From Platycnemis pennipes (lineage: Eukaryota > Arthropoda > Insecta > Odonata > Platycnemididae): DNA of 64,000 nt. The position numbers and the translations under genes were made by a program. How positions within the stretch are numbered: position 1 is the first letter of the stretch; each line of letters opens with the position of its first letter. Positions 1 through 10,210 of the stretch are shown here, in pieces. The DNA lies in the NCBI GenBank assembly GCA_933228895.1, contig OW121853.1:121788133-121852132 (forward strand). Reading direction: 5' to 3'. The notes beneath the pieces were generated by a model, which was given only the letters and a program-made list of their open reading frames with translations, made no database searches and was not told where the DNA came from.

Positions 1-412
1 TCCAAGACCATATTTTCAGTGATGATGTTAAAAATATTTTGCGGACCACAACTTACTATGGTAGACTGGACCATAATCACAAAATTAGAGAAATGGATTG
101 CCGAACTGACAGATTCAAAATGTCCTTTTTTCCTCGTACAGTTAGGGATATGAATAACGGTAAATATATCCAATACGAATGGATAACATTGGTAACTGCA
201 TGTTGGTATAAGGACTTGAAGCTAACCAAACTAACAGCATGTTTTTGCATGTTTGCTTTATTATTTTTATCTTTTTGTAAGTGGTTTAGTTTAGAACAGC
301 ATATAAATACTAATCCTTTTTTATGCATGATGTGTAGTGCATGTTTGGTGAGAATTCACCGCCTGCCACACACCTTTGAGGTGGCTTTCAGGGTATTATG
401 TAGATGTAGATG
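1..412 (+). mobile_element. Family A non-LTR retrotransposon, 3' end (RT C-terminus and GTAGAT tail)
   Basis: The open frame from position 39 reads through the end of a jockey/CR1-like reverse transcriptase. It shows the usual terminal motif SFFPRTVRDMN near residues 29-39, preceded by CRTDRFK. After this the frame is untranslated-type sequence ending in CACACACC..GGTGGCTTTCAGGG and then GTAGATGTAGATG, the 3' tail of this family. The copy runs off the left edge of the window, so its 5' end cannot be judged. The same RT end and tail recur at 32.1, 38.6, 46.5, 47.6, 50.0 and 51.5 kb. It is a 5'-truncated, non-functional copy. The clade assignment comes from motif memory only. Confidence 0.8.
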
Positions 413-1604
413 AAGGGGGCGGGCACCAGAGGGAGAGAGCGGGAAAGTGATGTTCGGCGCGTTATAATATTTCAGCCGGCGCTACACGACTCTACAAGCA
501 CCTTCCAATGTTGGTCGCTAAGTACCTTGTGGCATATTGTGTTCAAACCATCGAGCTTCCAGGGTCGAACGGTCGTGTTATATGATGTTTCGCCGGTGTC
601 GGTATTTTAAAATCGGTTTAAAGGATGTCTCGAACATTAGCTTAAACATGACTCAAACAACAGCGTCAATGGAACTCTTTCGTTCGTTATGAGTAGAGCC
701 AAGTGGTTGAGTGAAGAGGGAGATATTGTAATACAGTCAAACCTCCTAGTAAAAGACATCTTTGGGAATTAGCTCAGATGTTTCTGCGGAGTAACAAAAT
801 CGATTTTCTATGCATAAAGACGTTTAAAATGTTAAACAAAACTTTTATTTTTTTTATATTTGAAAAATAAATACATGGAATGAAAGAACTACCTATTCAT
901 TTGTAAACCATAGAGCACCATGTGACATCGTTATCAATACAGGTGCCGAAAACTTATCCCCTAGATAAGAGAAAAGTAGCTTTGCAGTAAGCACTAAGTG
1001 GGAAGGAAACAGGCCGGAGCACGAATTCCTAGACAGACAGAGAGACAGACAACTAGATTGTTCTCTCATTGCTAAGAAAATATGTCTTCTGAAAAATGTC
1101 CTACAAAATTCACTCATTCTGTACATATTTGCTACAAAAAATTGGTTTTTTCGTTTGTGGAAAAAAAGTTTAAAGCGTCCGTCAACGGAGGTTATTGACG
1201 GAAAACTGTTCCTTTCTCTTGTCCCCGTCCGTTATTCAGAGTTTCACTAATTTGTAGGCGTTAGTTTACGTTAGATACGCCTCCTTGTGCTGCTGCCGGG
1301 GAGTGAAAAACTCCCGTTTTCAGGAAGCGTATTCGATTTGTAGGTTTCTGTTAAGGGAGCTTGGACGGTATTTCACGCAACATTTTGACAGGTATATAAC
1401 CTAAACAATCAATTTATACATTAGACCATTCCTCTATTTGTTACATACTAAATACGTCCATGATTGGAAAAAATGGCTAGTTTTATTTTACCTTATCTTC
1501 AACAGGTGCAGCCAGCTCTGAAAATCAGCTACGGGCGTAATTTTGTTGTAAATACTTAACTACATCACACCACTTGCAGAGATACCTTATGCAATGATAA
1601 CATA
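413..1604. other. Intergenic, no supported gene
   Basis: AT-rich sequence with only short random frames. I see no recognisable domain, TIR pair or tRNA-like fold here. Positions 1170-1350 are somewhat richer in G+C but carry no readable protein. Confidence 0.5.
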
Positions 1605-2150
1605 TTCATAGTGAGTAGAACAGCCAAGGCAAAGGCCATTCTATCAACAGAAGAATCTATTTACAGCTGGAAATACAGGCTTGGAAGTAAGGAAGCAATT
1701 CATCAAAAGGTACATCTGGAGCATGTTCCGTTACGGCAGTGAGGCATGGACCATGACAGCAGCGGAGAACAAAAGGGTGGAAGCATTCGAAATATGGTGC
1801 TATCGAAGAATGATGAAGATAAAATGGATAGACCGAGTGACAAATGAAGAAGTCCTAGGTACAGTGGGAGAAAAGAGAAGTCTGCTGAAAACTATAAAAA
1901 GAAAACGGGACAACTTAATCGGCCACATCTTAAGACACGATGGCCTGATGAAGACAATCGTCGAAGGAAAAGTGAAGGGGAAGCATTGTAAAGGCAGACC
2001 TCGTATGAGTTACATAGAACAGATCGTAAAGGACGTGAAAGAGAGGAACTACGTTAATATGAAGAGGTTGGCCGATAGAAGAAGCGAGTGGAGGACTGCG
2101 TCAAACCAATCCTAGGATTGTTGACCCTTGATGGTGATGATGAACATTTT
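1605..2150 (+). mobile_element. Family B non-LTR retrotransposon 3' end (RT C-terminal region)
   Basis: Positions 1681-2115 keep an open frame of 144 codons. It reads as the C-terminal part of the RT/endonuclease polyproteins often annotated as craniofacial development protein 2-like. Landmarks in order are YIWSMFRYGSEAWTM (about residues 11-25), WCYRRMMKIKWIDRVTNEEVL (39-59), GHILRHDGL (81-89), KGRPRM (103-108) and a final TASNQS. The homologous reading continues upstream to about 1610 in another frame, so a frameshift is present. The copy ends in CAAACCAATCCTAGGATTGTTGACCC followed by a degenerate GATGAT tail. It is 5'-truncated. The related copy at 5990-7355 aligns over its whole length. 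Confidence 0.85.
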
Positions 2151-2475
2151 CATCACCTTCTAGGGGCGTCTCTTGCGCTTAATTTTATTCAATGAATGAC
2201 TTGGAACAGGGTAATACCACAACGTAAGCAACAGGAATTGCAAGCTCTTTATCCACGGGCACTGCCGTTTCCCATTTAACAGAATTTGAACGTTCGTACG
2301 AGAAGTATCAGATTAAGCATTCACCGCATCGTGTAGCAGAAACATTTGCCTCCATTGACTGTCGAATCATTCGTTTTATCCAAAGAGTGAGTCGCAAGCC
2401 GTCGAATCGTGTGTCGCCGAATCTACGAGATTGTCCGCATTAAAGAACTCGCCATCGAGTCTCGGATGCACCGGA
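2151..2475. other. Intergenic, no supported gene
   Basis: A spacer between a retrotransposon tail and the next TIR element. Nothing else is recognisable. Confidence 0.45.
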
Positions 2476-3005
2476 ATGGGGGCGTTTACTCGGAACCGAA
2501 ATCGCAATTTTGTACACGAAATTGTTAGGTGGAAACAAAAAAAAGAATTTTAAGAAAAAATTAATCTTCTAACCACAACCATTCACTAACATAAATCAAA
2601 AATTAGCAAAATGTGACGCCCACCGAAAAAGCTGCTGTGATAACATTGACGTCATTTTCTTCACGCCCTTGACAGATTTAAGGGGAAGGGAAGGGAGTGG
2701 ATGGGGGTTCTCGGAAGGCCAGCTCGCACAGATGCTGTCGCAGCTTCTCCTATTGGCAGGGTCAGCTGTGTCCCCCCATTGCGATAAGGTGAAGTAGCTT
2801 CGCGGGCTCAGTTGTGATTGGACAAAGTCGATATACGTCAGAGGTTACACCACACCCACTTTTCCGAAAGGGTTAAAAACATCAGTTTTTCGCCGCTTAT
2901 AACTCGATAAATAATTAACGGATCAAAAAAACGGAAAAATACGGATCTTTTTATTTTACAAACTATCAGATTCGGCAGTAAAAGACATATGGTAAATGAC
3001 CCCAT
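2476..3005 (+). mobile_element. Family C TIR element (MITE-like), copy 1
   Basis: It begins ATGGGGGCGTTTACTCGG and ends GGTAAATGACCCCAT, giving a TIR of about 14 bp (ATGGGGNCGTTTAC in other copies). Internal landmarks shared with four more copies are ACGAAAT..GTTAG..GGAAAC, GACGTCATTTT, CTCGGAAGG, TTGTGATTGGAC, CCACTTTTCCGAAA and GGATCAAAAAAACGG. There is no transposase frame. The right flank is TA but the left is GA, so a TA duplication is only partly preserved here. The length of 530 bp matches the other copies (525-537 bp), arguing for one non-autonomous element rather than a random duplication. Confidence 0.85.
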
Positions 3006-3552
3006 TACACCGGCACTTACAGTAGTCGGGCAGAGAGTCTCCACCACCATCAGCTGCGTTATTCAAAGGTGAGGACTTGCACAGAATACGAGCAGTAATT
3101 CAGTGGGAGGATAAAATGAAAATTGGAGTGGTGAGTGGGGACTTTTTGGAGACCCCCTGGTACTTAGACCTCTTCAGATCCACCTTGATCGCCTTGATAA
3201 TAATACTCCGTATCGAAACCATAGTCGGAAAGCAGAACACACAAACAGCCAAGTAGATATTTCTTTAAACGTTCCAACTCTTCAGATGCATTGTGCCAAC
3301 CCACATTTATCCCTGAAGAACGTGGTAGAGTTGTGGAGGAGGGTCACCCATTCAACCTTCGTCCGGGCCCAACGTTGTTTAACGTCTGTGACCTGACGAG
3401 AAACGATGCTTCAACTCGGCAAGGACTTTGCCCCAGTGGGAGGGTATTGAACATATCTACGACATGAATATTTCCAGGGAAAGTTATCTAAAGAATAAAA
3501 CTGATCCGGTAGGAGGAAGAAAAAATTCTGCGGCACCTAGTTGGGGTGGACA
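3006..3552. other. Intergenic, no supported gene
   Basis: No domain, repeat end or tRNA-like segment was recognised. Confidence 0.4.
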
Positions 3553-3589
3553 GGTAACATCATCAAGCATCATATAATGGACGTTGAAA

Positions 3590-3690
3590 TTTAGCCTGAA
3601 ATTAAAATTCATCTTTACGAAATCAGTTTGGTAATAATCGTGCCGGTCATGGTAGCCAGTTTGGCTAAAGAAATATTACTCTGGACTCAA
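3590..3690 (+). repeat. SINE-like repeat, degenerate copy 1
   Basis: This stretch matches the one at 4266-4361. Shared landmarks are GAAATTTAGCCTGAAA, TTAAAATTCATC, TTGGTAATA and GTGCCGGTC.GGTA. The last part resembles the A-box region of a tRNA-derived SINE (GGTAGCCAGTTTGGCTAAAG). No good B box is visible, so this copy is decayed or truncated after the A box. Confidence 0.55.
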
Positions 3691-4265
3691 ATACCAAAAC
3701 CTTACGTTATACAGTGTAAGAGGTTTGTCGATCCTACTTCAGCCCCCAATTGAGAGCTTTTCGGACAAAACGTTAACCATTGCGTCCGACGAGTGGGACT
3801 TTCACCTCGGACTCTTTGGTGACTTTCTCGGTGAGCAGACCAACGCCGACCCCGAATTTCACACCGCCCTTCCACCCATTTCATGACAAATCAACCAATT
3901 TCTCATCTTATCTAAAAAGTGGAGGTTCCTCAGCAATCTGTCACTTTACCAAATAATTACAACTAAAAATATCCTCGCCGACGATTAGAGCCACATTACA
4001 AATTCAAATAAATATTCACGCCCATCGTTCAACTTCAAACTGAGGACTTTGATAGGGCCAACAGAAGAAATGAAACACGCCTAACTTATGCAATGCTAAA
4101 AAAGAGTAGTTTTTCACCCTCTCATACTCAGTGTACAAACAGGGATTTCGATGGTATTAAACATAACACGCTTACTAAATCATAAAATTTCACAACTTAG
4201 GATACTAATTTGTCTTCATTGACGGTTCACTGATCTAATCGCTAAGGCAACATCACCAGGTAATG

Positions 4266-4414
4266 AAAAATGAAATTCAGCCTGAAACATTAAAATTCAT
4301 CATAACGCAATTGGTTTGGTAATATGTCACGTGCCGGTCGCGGTAACTAGTTCGGTAAAGCGCTGGCCTGGTAATTCAAAGGCCACGGGTACCAATACCA
4401 CCTCGGGATGTGAA
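4266..4414 (+). repeat. tRNA-derived SINE-like repeat (tRNA-Thr-like part)
   Basis: Positions 4332-4414 read like a decayed tRNA. An A box GGTAACTAGTTCGGTAAAGCG is followed by a CTGGTAA anticodon-loop-like heptamer (GGT, Thr) and a B box GGGTACCAATACC, close to GGTTCGAATCC. The cloverleaf stems are broken (for example CTGGC does not pair with TTCAA), so it is not a working tRNA. The 5' portion at 4266-4331 is shared with the repeat at 3590, so the unit is longer than a tRNA. A tRNA-derived SINE or a tRNA pseudogene fits. Confidence 0.6.
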
Positions 4415-5159
4415 GTCATAACTAATTTAGTAGAGCAATTATAGATTACCACTTAATTATCGCCATACTTTCCAAATATTTAAAGACTACGTACTACGTC
4501 AGAAAAATTACATCCTGAAATACCAATTGTTTTCACCTACTCTCCCGTTTGCAGAGCATTCAAACTATTTAAATTTTTTTTCAGGAGTTCCCGTCGATAA
4601 AACTACGGGACCTTCTTCGAAGAGTCGTAAAATGAAACTGTCCACAGATTCTTGAGTTTAAAACCTTAATTACTGTTCTTGAGAGAATCTACTTACCTAC
4701 CAAAGTAATACGCTGATTACTTCAGCAACCTTGCGAATACGCTATTACTTTTGATCAGTCGCAAAGTCAGGTGCAAATTCAGTACTAATTCGGCGATCGC
4801 TCCCAACGGAAGCACAGGTTTGCGGCGGAATATCATCACTTAAAGCATAGTCAGCAATGTTATTTAGCAAAGAGCTTGAGTCATAACCGAGAGTGGGTAG
4901 CCTCCTCAGCCTCCTCATTAAGAAAGGGGCATGAGATCGAAGTTTAATTGGATACACGGTTGCTGCCCGAGTGTTTGCGTATCATTTGGGATTCCGCCCG
5001 CCCGCCCGTCATATAACAAAAGCCGCAAGGGGTCGCCACGGGGGTAAGCAGCGGACGGGCAACATTAAGGAAATTTAGTTTGGGGAAACTAATTAGGACC
5101 AATTTAGGAAACTAATTACGAACCAATTAAGGGTTTGGTAATCTAACTGCTGCAGCAAT
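4415..5159. other. Intergenic, no supported gene
   Basis: Only short frames are present. A small (CCCG)n-like run lies near 4993-5007. Nothing else is supported. Confidence 0.4.
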
Positions 5160-5560
5160 TCTTTTTATGTAACGGCCTGTTTTCCCGGCAGAGAGCGTCC
5201 AAAATGAGTCCGACGCTGCGTACGCCGTCTCCCGCACTCACAAATTTCGGTCAAAAGGCATCCTGCCGCCAGTTCCTTCGAGAAAGGCACTCCTTTGACT
5301 TTCCTTCTTTTCACGCGACATCTCCCGAGTTTCGGCAAACCCTTCTCCCCTCCCTCTCCGCCCTGGCGGTCGCGAGCCCGTCTCACCTCGGCAGCGGCCG
5401 AGTGGTAGAAAACAAATGAAGCCGAGAGATCCGCAATTTCCCTTCTCGCGGCATTCGGCCCCGGCGTGAAATTAAGACCTCGAATTCGGGCGAGTGGAAA
5501 CGCGCAACCGAGACGCGCAAAAAGGGCAGGAACTGTTTTAAATCATAAAGACATGAAATT
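5160..5560. other. GC-richer segment without a recognisable gene
   Basis: Base composition and CpG density rise relative to the flanks, and frames are open on both strands for 60-70 codons. None of the translations contains a motif I recognise. Open frames are expected by chance in GC-rich DNA. It could be an old promoter-like CpG cluster or a fragment of an unidentified repeat; the sequence does not decide. Confidence 0.3.
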
Positions 5561-5989
5561 AGAAAGCGAGATGAAATACCGGGATGCGCTAAGAATTTTG
5601 TCTCGCATAAGTGACAGTCAGGAACGCTATAAAAAATACCGAGGAGATAAGAGAATTGATAAGAGTAGATAAAGAGTTTACTGTCGTTTTATTTGCATTC
5701 AAAAGTCTCCTTCCGCGTGCGTGAATGAAATTTAATTCAGTGCTTGCGAGTAAAATTATTATTTACACACACAACAATGTTTAGCCTGTTGGCTCCTTTG
5801 ACGCAAATGTCTATAGCGAAAATATTTTACACTACATTCTATTTTTTTTTAAGAATTGGGCAGCGTCCGGATCGCATGATCATAGGTTGAAAATAGGAGC
5901 TCATTTGCGTGTGAATAATTTTTATTTCCGAGGAGAGTGTTTTTGACTCAATACAAACCTGTAATATGCAACAGTGGCCGTATTAGGTG

Positions 5990-6817
5990 GATTTGAACAC
6001 CCTGAAAGGAAATGGATTTGTCAAGAACACAATTACGGGAAAAATTGAAAAGTCCTCACGAGTAAGACAAGGAATGAGTACATGGGCAACAAAAAGGGAT
6101 CTAGGTACGAAAAATACCAGAATATAAGTGGGCCACCAATACAGACTGAGAAACTGGCAGCTCAGCTAACCAATCAGGGAATTGAAAAAATATCAACTAA
6201 TCACATTTTATTCACTCTTATAACTGCTAACTGTCATGCTGTGATTTGCCGTGGATATAGCTGTCAAGGCAGAAACTGAAGGAGATTTAAAGGAGACACT
6301 AGGAAATAAAAAAGGACAATGTTCAGGTATCACCTGAAGATCAATAAAAATGAAACAAAGGTGGGGTGTTTGCAGTAGGAGAAAAGTAGCCAGGACCAAT
6401 GTTAAACTAGGAAAACAAAAATCGAGGAGGTGGAAGAGTTGGGACTCTTGGGAAGCCGAGTAAACAGCGATGGACGAGGTAAAAAGCACGAGGTAAATTG
6501 CCTGCAGAATTGCCCAGCTGAAAAGGACATTTTACAAAAGGATGATTCTGCATACAGCTGCAAATTTAAATTAATGCAATTGTTCAGATGGCATATTTGT
6601 AAATATTTTATTTTTGTATTGGATTATGCATTGTCTTGTTGAGTTGTCTTTATCACTTTATTTAAATTTTTTCTTGCTTCATTTCATACTGTAATATCTG
6701 CACAATACGGACGACTATTCTTTTGTAAATTTATAGAATGCTCATATGAGGCTGAGTAGCCTCCGAGTATGTTCCAAATTTTTGTTAACTATGTTGTATT
6801 GTATATGAAATAAAATA

Positions 6818-6880
<63 letters not shown>

Positions 6881-7355
6881 AAATACAAGCGTGGAAGCAA
6901 AGAAAGATTTAATTTGAACATACATCTGGAGAATTTTAATATACCTATGCCTGCGAAGCATGGACGATAATAATAGCAGAGAAGTCAAGTCTGGAAGCAT
7001 TAGAAAATGGTGCTACCGAAGAAGGATGAAGATTAAATGGATCGACCGAGTGACAAACGAAGAAGCCTTAAGAAGAGTGGGAGAAAAGAGAACTCTTCTG
7101 AAAACTCTAGGAACAAGACGAGACAGCTTAATCCGCCATAAATTAAGACAGATGGCCCGATGAAGACAATCGTTGAGGGAAAAGTGAGCGGGAAGAAAGG
7201 CAAAGGAAGGCATCGAATGAGATATATGGAACAAGTCGTAAAGAATGAAAAAGAGAAGAATTACGTTCACATGATGAGGTGGGCCAATATAAGAATCGAG
7301 TGGTGGGCTGCGTCAAACCAATCTTAGGTCAATCTTAGGGCTGTTGATCGATGAT
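5990..7355 (+). mobile_element. Family B non-LTR retrotransposon remnant, longest copy, with an insertion
   Basis: The reading starts with an RT palm-like GKIEKSSRVRQG (about 6035-6075), the counterpart of the usual GVRQG motif. It continues with LGSRVNSDGR (around 6447-6480) and AEKDILQKDD, is interrupted at 6566-6879, and resumes at 6885 with the family B thumb/C-terminal segment (WCYRRRMKIKWIDRVTNEEAL at about 7011-7075, KGKGRHRMRYMEQVV, NQS). It ends with GTTGATCGATGATGATGA near 7355. Several frameshifts make it a pseudogene. It contains more of the RT than any other family B copy here. Confidence 0.8.
6566..6879 (+). mobile_element. Nested insertion with (TC)n tail inside family B
   Basis: The family B copy is split by 314 bp flanked by CAAAT on both sides (6561-6565 and 6880-6884), a probable 5-bp target-site duplication. 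The insert ends GAAATAAAATATTTT followed by about 55 bp of almost pure TC dinucleotide. This looks like a retrotransposed 3' end with a polyadenylation-type AATAAA and a simple-repeat tail. There is no protein that I recognise. The TC run (about 6823-6879) contains one CC interruption. Confidence 0.65.
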
Positions 7356-7359
7356 GATG

Positions 7360-7535
7360 AACTGCAAAGATTATATCGCGCCATCTAACCCTGATCTTAG
7401 TCGAAAACTGCCTCAACCCAATGCTTAATTGGAACTAAGATAAACACGATATCAACGCCCGAGACGGAATTCGAACCCACGACCATTGGATTTTCAGATC
7501 GACGCGTCACCGACCCATCAATCACGGCCAGTAGC
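7360..7535 (-). repeat. tRNA-derived SINE (tRNA-Ser-like head), minus strand
   Basis: On the minus strand the segment from about 7531 down to 7455 shows an A-box-like TGATGGGTCGGTGAC, an anticodon-arm-like CTGAAAATCCA (TGA, Ser) and a good B box GGGTTCGAATTCCG (complement at 7465-7478). The remaining body to about 7360 would be the SINE 3' part. It sits tightly between the family B tail and family C copy 2. Stems are imperfect, so a working tRNA is unlikely. Confidence 0.65.
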
Positions 7536-7544
7536 ATTAATATA

Positions 7545-8075
7545 ATGGGGGCGTTTACTCAGAACCGAAATCGCAATTTGTTACACGAAATCGTTAGATG
7601 GAAACGAAAAAAGAATTTTAGTGAAAAATTTAATATTCTAGCCACAACCATTCACTCTTAAATCAAAAATTAAAATAAGCAAAAGGTGACGCTCCCCTAA
7701 AAAGCTGCTGCGATAACATTGATGTCATTTTCCTCACGTCCTTGACTGCTTTCTGGGAAGGGAAGGGAGTGGAGGGGGGTTCTCGGAAGGTCTGCTCGCA
7801 CAGTTGCCGTTGCAACTGCTCATATGGCAGAGTCAGCTGTGTCCCCCCCATTGCGATAAGGCAAAGTAACTTCGCGGGCTCAGTTGTGATTGGACGAAGT
7901 CGATGACGTCAAAGGTTGCACCACGCTCACTTTTCCGAAAGGGTGAAAAACATCAGTTTTTCGTCGCTTATAAGTCGAGAAATAATTGACGGATCAAAAA
8001 ACGGAAAAATACAGGTCTTTTTATTTTACAAACTCTATCAGATTCGTCAATAAAAAATATGGTAAACGACCCCAT
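7545..8075 (+). mobile_element. Family C TIR element (MITE-like), copy 2
   Basis: A complete copy of 531 bp. It starts ATGGGGGCGTTTACTCAG and ends GGTAAACGACCCCAT. Both flanks are TA (7543-7544 and 8076-8077), consistent with a TA target duplication of the Tc1/mariner type. It aligns end to end with the copies at 2476, 15184, 39643 and 44760 and has no transposase frame. The internal GTCGATGACGTCAAAGG differs slightly from the GTCGATATACGTCAGAGG of most copies. Confidence 0.88.
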
Positions 8076-9339
8076 TACAACAGTGGGACTATTCACAAAA
8101 CGGCAGTACAAGTGTAACGGACAGGCAAGTAGCCTTGGGGTGGCTTACTGGATTAATCGTGTGATAAAATAGAGCCTCAGCGTAGTTTTTCATTGATGAA
8201 ATGCATATAAATGATTTGGGTGAAGTGCCTTCCCTCAACAGGGCGGTCATCATTATAATTTGCATAGTCTGTCCCTCCTCCATCTCGGAAACGGTTCGTC
8301 AAAGAGAGACGACGCCATAAACTGCATCGTGTTTCTATCATCCTAAAAGGCCCGGAAAAACTGTTCCCGATTTTGTAATGATCCGCGTTCGATTCCTGGT
8401 ACCAACTGTCAACAACGTTCTCAACGACGTGAGTGTTCAAGGACCCTTAACTTCCTGTTAACAGCATAAGTCTGTACACAGGAAACAGGAAGTGCTTACA
8501 ATTACAATTCAGAGTGTTGGAGGAAATATAATTTCATGCCATTATTTAGCAGCGCATTTACTCTACAGAATAAAAAAATTGGAAAATGAAAGTTAATGGA
8601 TGGCAGTCATTTTCACCACTCCGTTACATGTATTATATGATGATTGACAAAAGATATTGGTGTAGTTCAAAACCTTAGGATCAAAAATAATCGATTAATA
8701 ATTTCCGTTCAATGATCCTTCGAGTAGGTATCTAATTGATGGGTGATGGTCAGAGGAGTGTACTTTTATCTACAGTAGCCGGTTTTGCGAGGTGGAGGTA
8801 GCGGGTGGGGATGAAGGGGAGAAGGGGGACATGAGAAGCCCCGTGGGGGAGGGAGGGGAGTATTCTCCACTCACACGTCAGTTGCCAGTTGGGGCCGTGG
8901 AACGGAACGAGTGACAGGGAACAGATTGGGGAAAACATGCATTTATGTAACTTTCAAAAATTCTCGCTTGATTGACAATTGCAAATTCCTGAACAAAATT
9001 ATCACAAACTTTTTTTGGAAAATTTGAAACCGTCAATCCGACGACAATTTTGGGGAAAATTCGCCAATCGGCGTTGATCCCCTCCAATACCCTGATCCTC
9101 TGGCACTAAGTGATCCGCCTAACTGCCGGCCCTGGAATTTAGCCACACACCCCCTACCACTCACCCGAGTACCTCTCTCACGAAGTATTTCTCCCCTCCG
9201 TCCTCGTATTCTCGGGTCATTTCTTCACGTCCTCACCAATCTCTCCCACCCATTAAGCCATGTAAGCTAATGGTACAGGACAATTTCAATATTTTCCCCT
9301 TGAAAATGGTGAGTAAACGTTCATCACCGTTCTCAAGCC
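8076..9339. other. Intergenic, no supported gene; small inverted repeat
   Basis: No gene or element is recognised. A 10-bp inverted repeat, ACTTCCTGTT..AACAGGAAGT, lies at about 8451-8494. Positions 8790-8860 are purine-rich. Confidence 0.4.
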
Positions 9340-10210
9340 CAACATTTATTTTATTTTTAATTTTTAAACAAAGATAACCACACACAAAAATGAATCCATT
9401 CTATAGTGCAAAATAACGATACATAAAATTGATGGCATGTCATACAAAAAAAACGAGAAGTAACAGGAATTAAATAGTAGGGAAAGGCTAGTCAAGTGAC
9501 AGATGTGAAATAGAAAGGCTTATAAACGATTTGATTGGGAGTGCAAGGGGATCAATGTGTTGTGGGAGGGAGTTCAATTGAGAGGGGAGACGGAAGGAAA
9601 GGGAAAGTTTGTTAATCGAAAGTCAGGGAGTGGGCACATGGAGTAAAGGATGAGAACGAAAGGTGGGGCGGGATGGAACTTTGAAGTTGACAAAGGAGAG
9701 CAAGACGGGGCAGTCGATGTTGGAATTGAGAATATTATAAATAAGTGTTAAGTCTGCTGTGAGTCTAAGGGTGCTAAGATTAGGGATGGAGAGGGAGGAG
9801 AGAATAGTAGTGGTCGACATGTTACGAATATGAGGAAATCTATTTTTAAATATTTTAGCAAAGAAATTGCACACAGTCCAGAGATGAGAGATTAGTTTGA
9901 GAAGAGATAGAACAGATGGGGCAGGAATATAGGAGAGATATAGCAGCTATATAGGGCAGGATTATGTAAGGATTGGAAGAACGATAGAAGAATAGAAGGT
10001 TCGAAGAGCTTGTGGGTCATTAACTTCAGTGAAACGATCGAGAAGACCTAAGAGGGACATTGCTTTAGACTTAATAGTTTGTATGTGTTGGGAATAATTT
10101 AATTTATTGTCCGTAAGAATAACTAGGTCCTTAGATGTAGATACACGTTTTAGGGAGCGATTAAGAACAGTATAATTAAATTGATGGGTGACCTTTTTTA
10201 GGGAACTGAG
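9340..10210 (-). pseudogene. Non-LTR retrotransposon RT C-terminal remnant
   Basis: Read on the minus strand from about 10205 downward, the translation gives VTHQFNYTVLNRSLKRV, then TSKDLVILTDNKLNYSQHI, KAMSLLGLLDRFTEV and YSSIVLPIL. This is the familiar block after the catalytic centre of jockey-clade RTs (KDLGVI.D.KLNF..HI, KA...LG). Further on comes NFFAKIFKNRFPHIRNM and a terminal FVNFKVPSRPTFRSHPL. Stops and frameshifts interrupt it. The 3' untranslated part ends in an A-rich (plus-strand T-rich) tail near 9340. It is 5'-truncated and without a catalytic YADD box. Confidence 0.75.

Noticed and set aside
4332..4414. Functional tRNA-Thr gene
   Set aside because: Anticodon stem and B box are broken, and the upstream part is shared with another repeat copy.
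5160..5560. CpG-island promoter of a host gene
   Set aside because: No exon-like frame or splice-supported gene nearby, so this cannot be supported from sequence alone.
7455..7531. Functional tRNA-Ser gene
   Set aside because: The B box is good but acceptor and D-arm pairing is poor and a SINE-like body follows.
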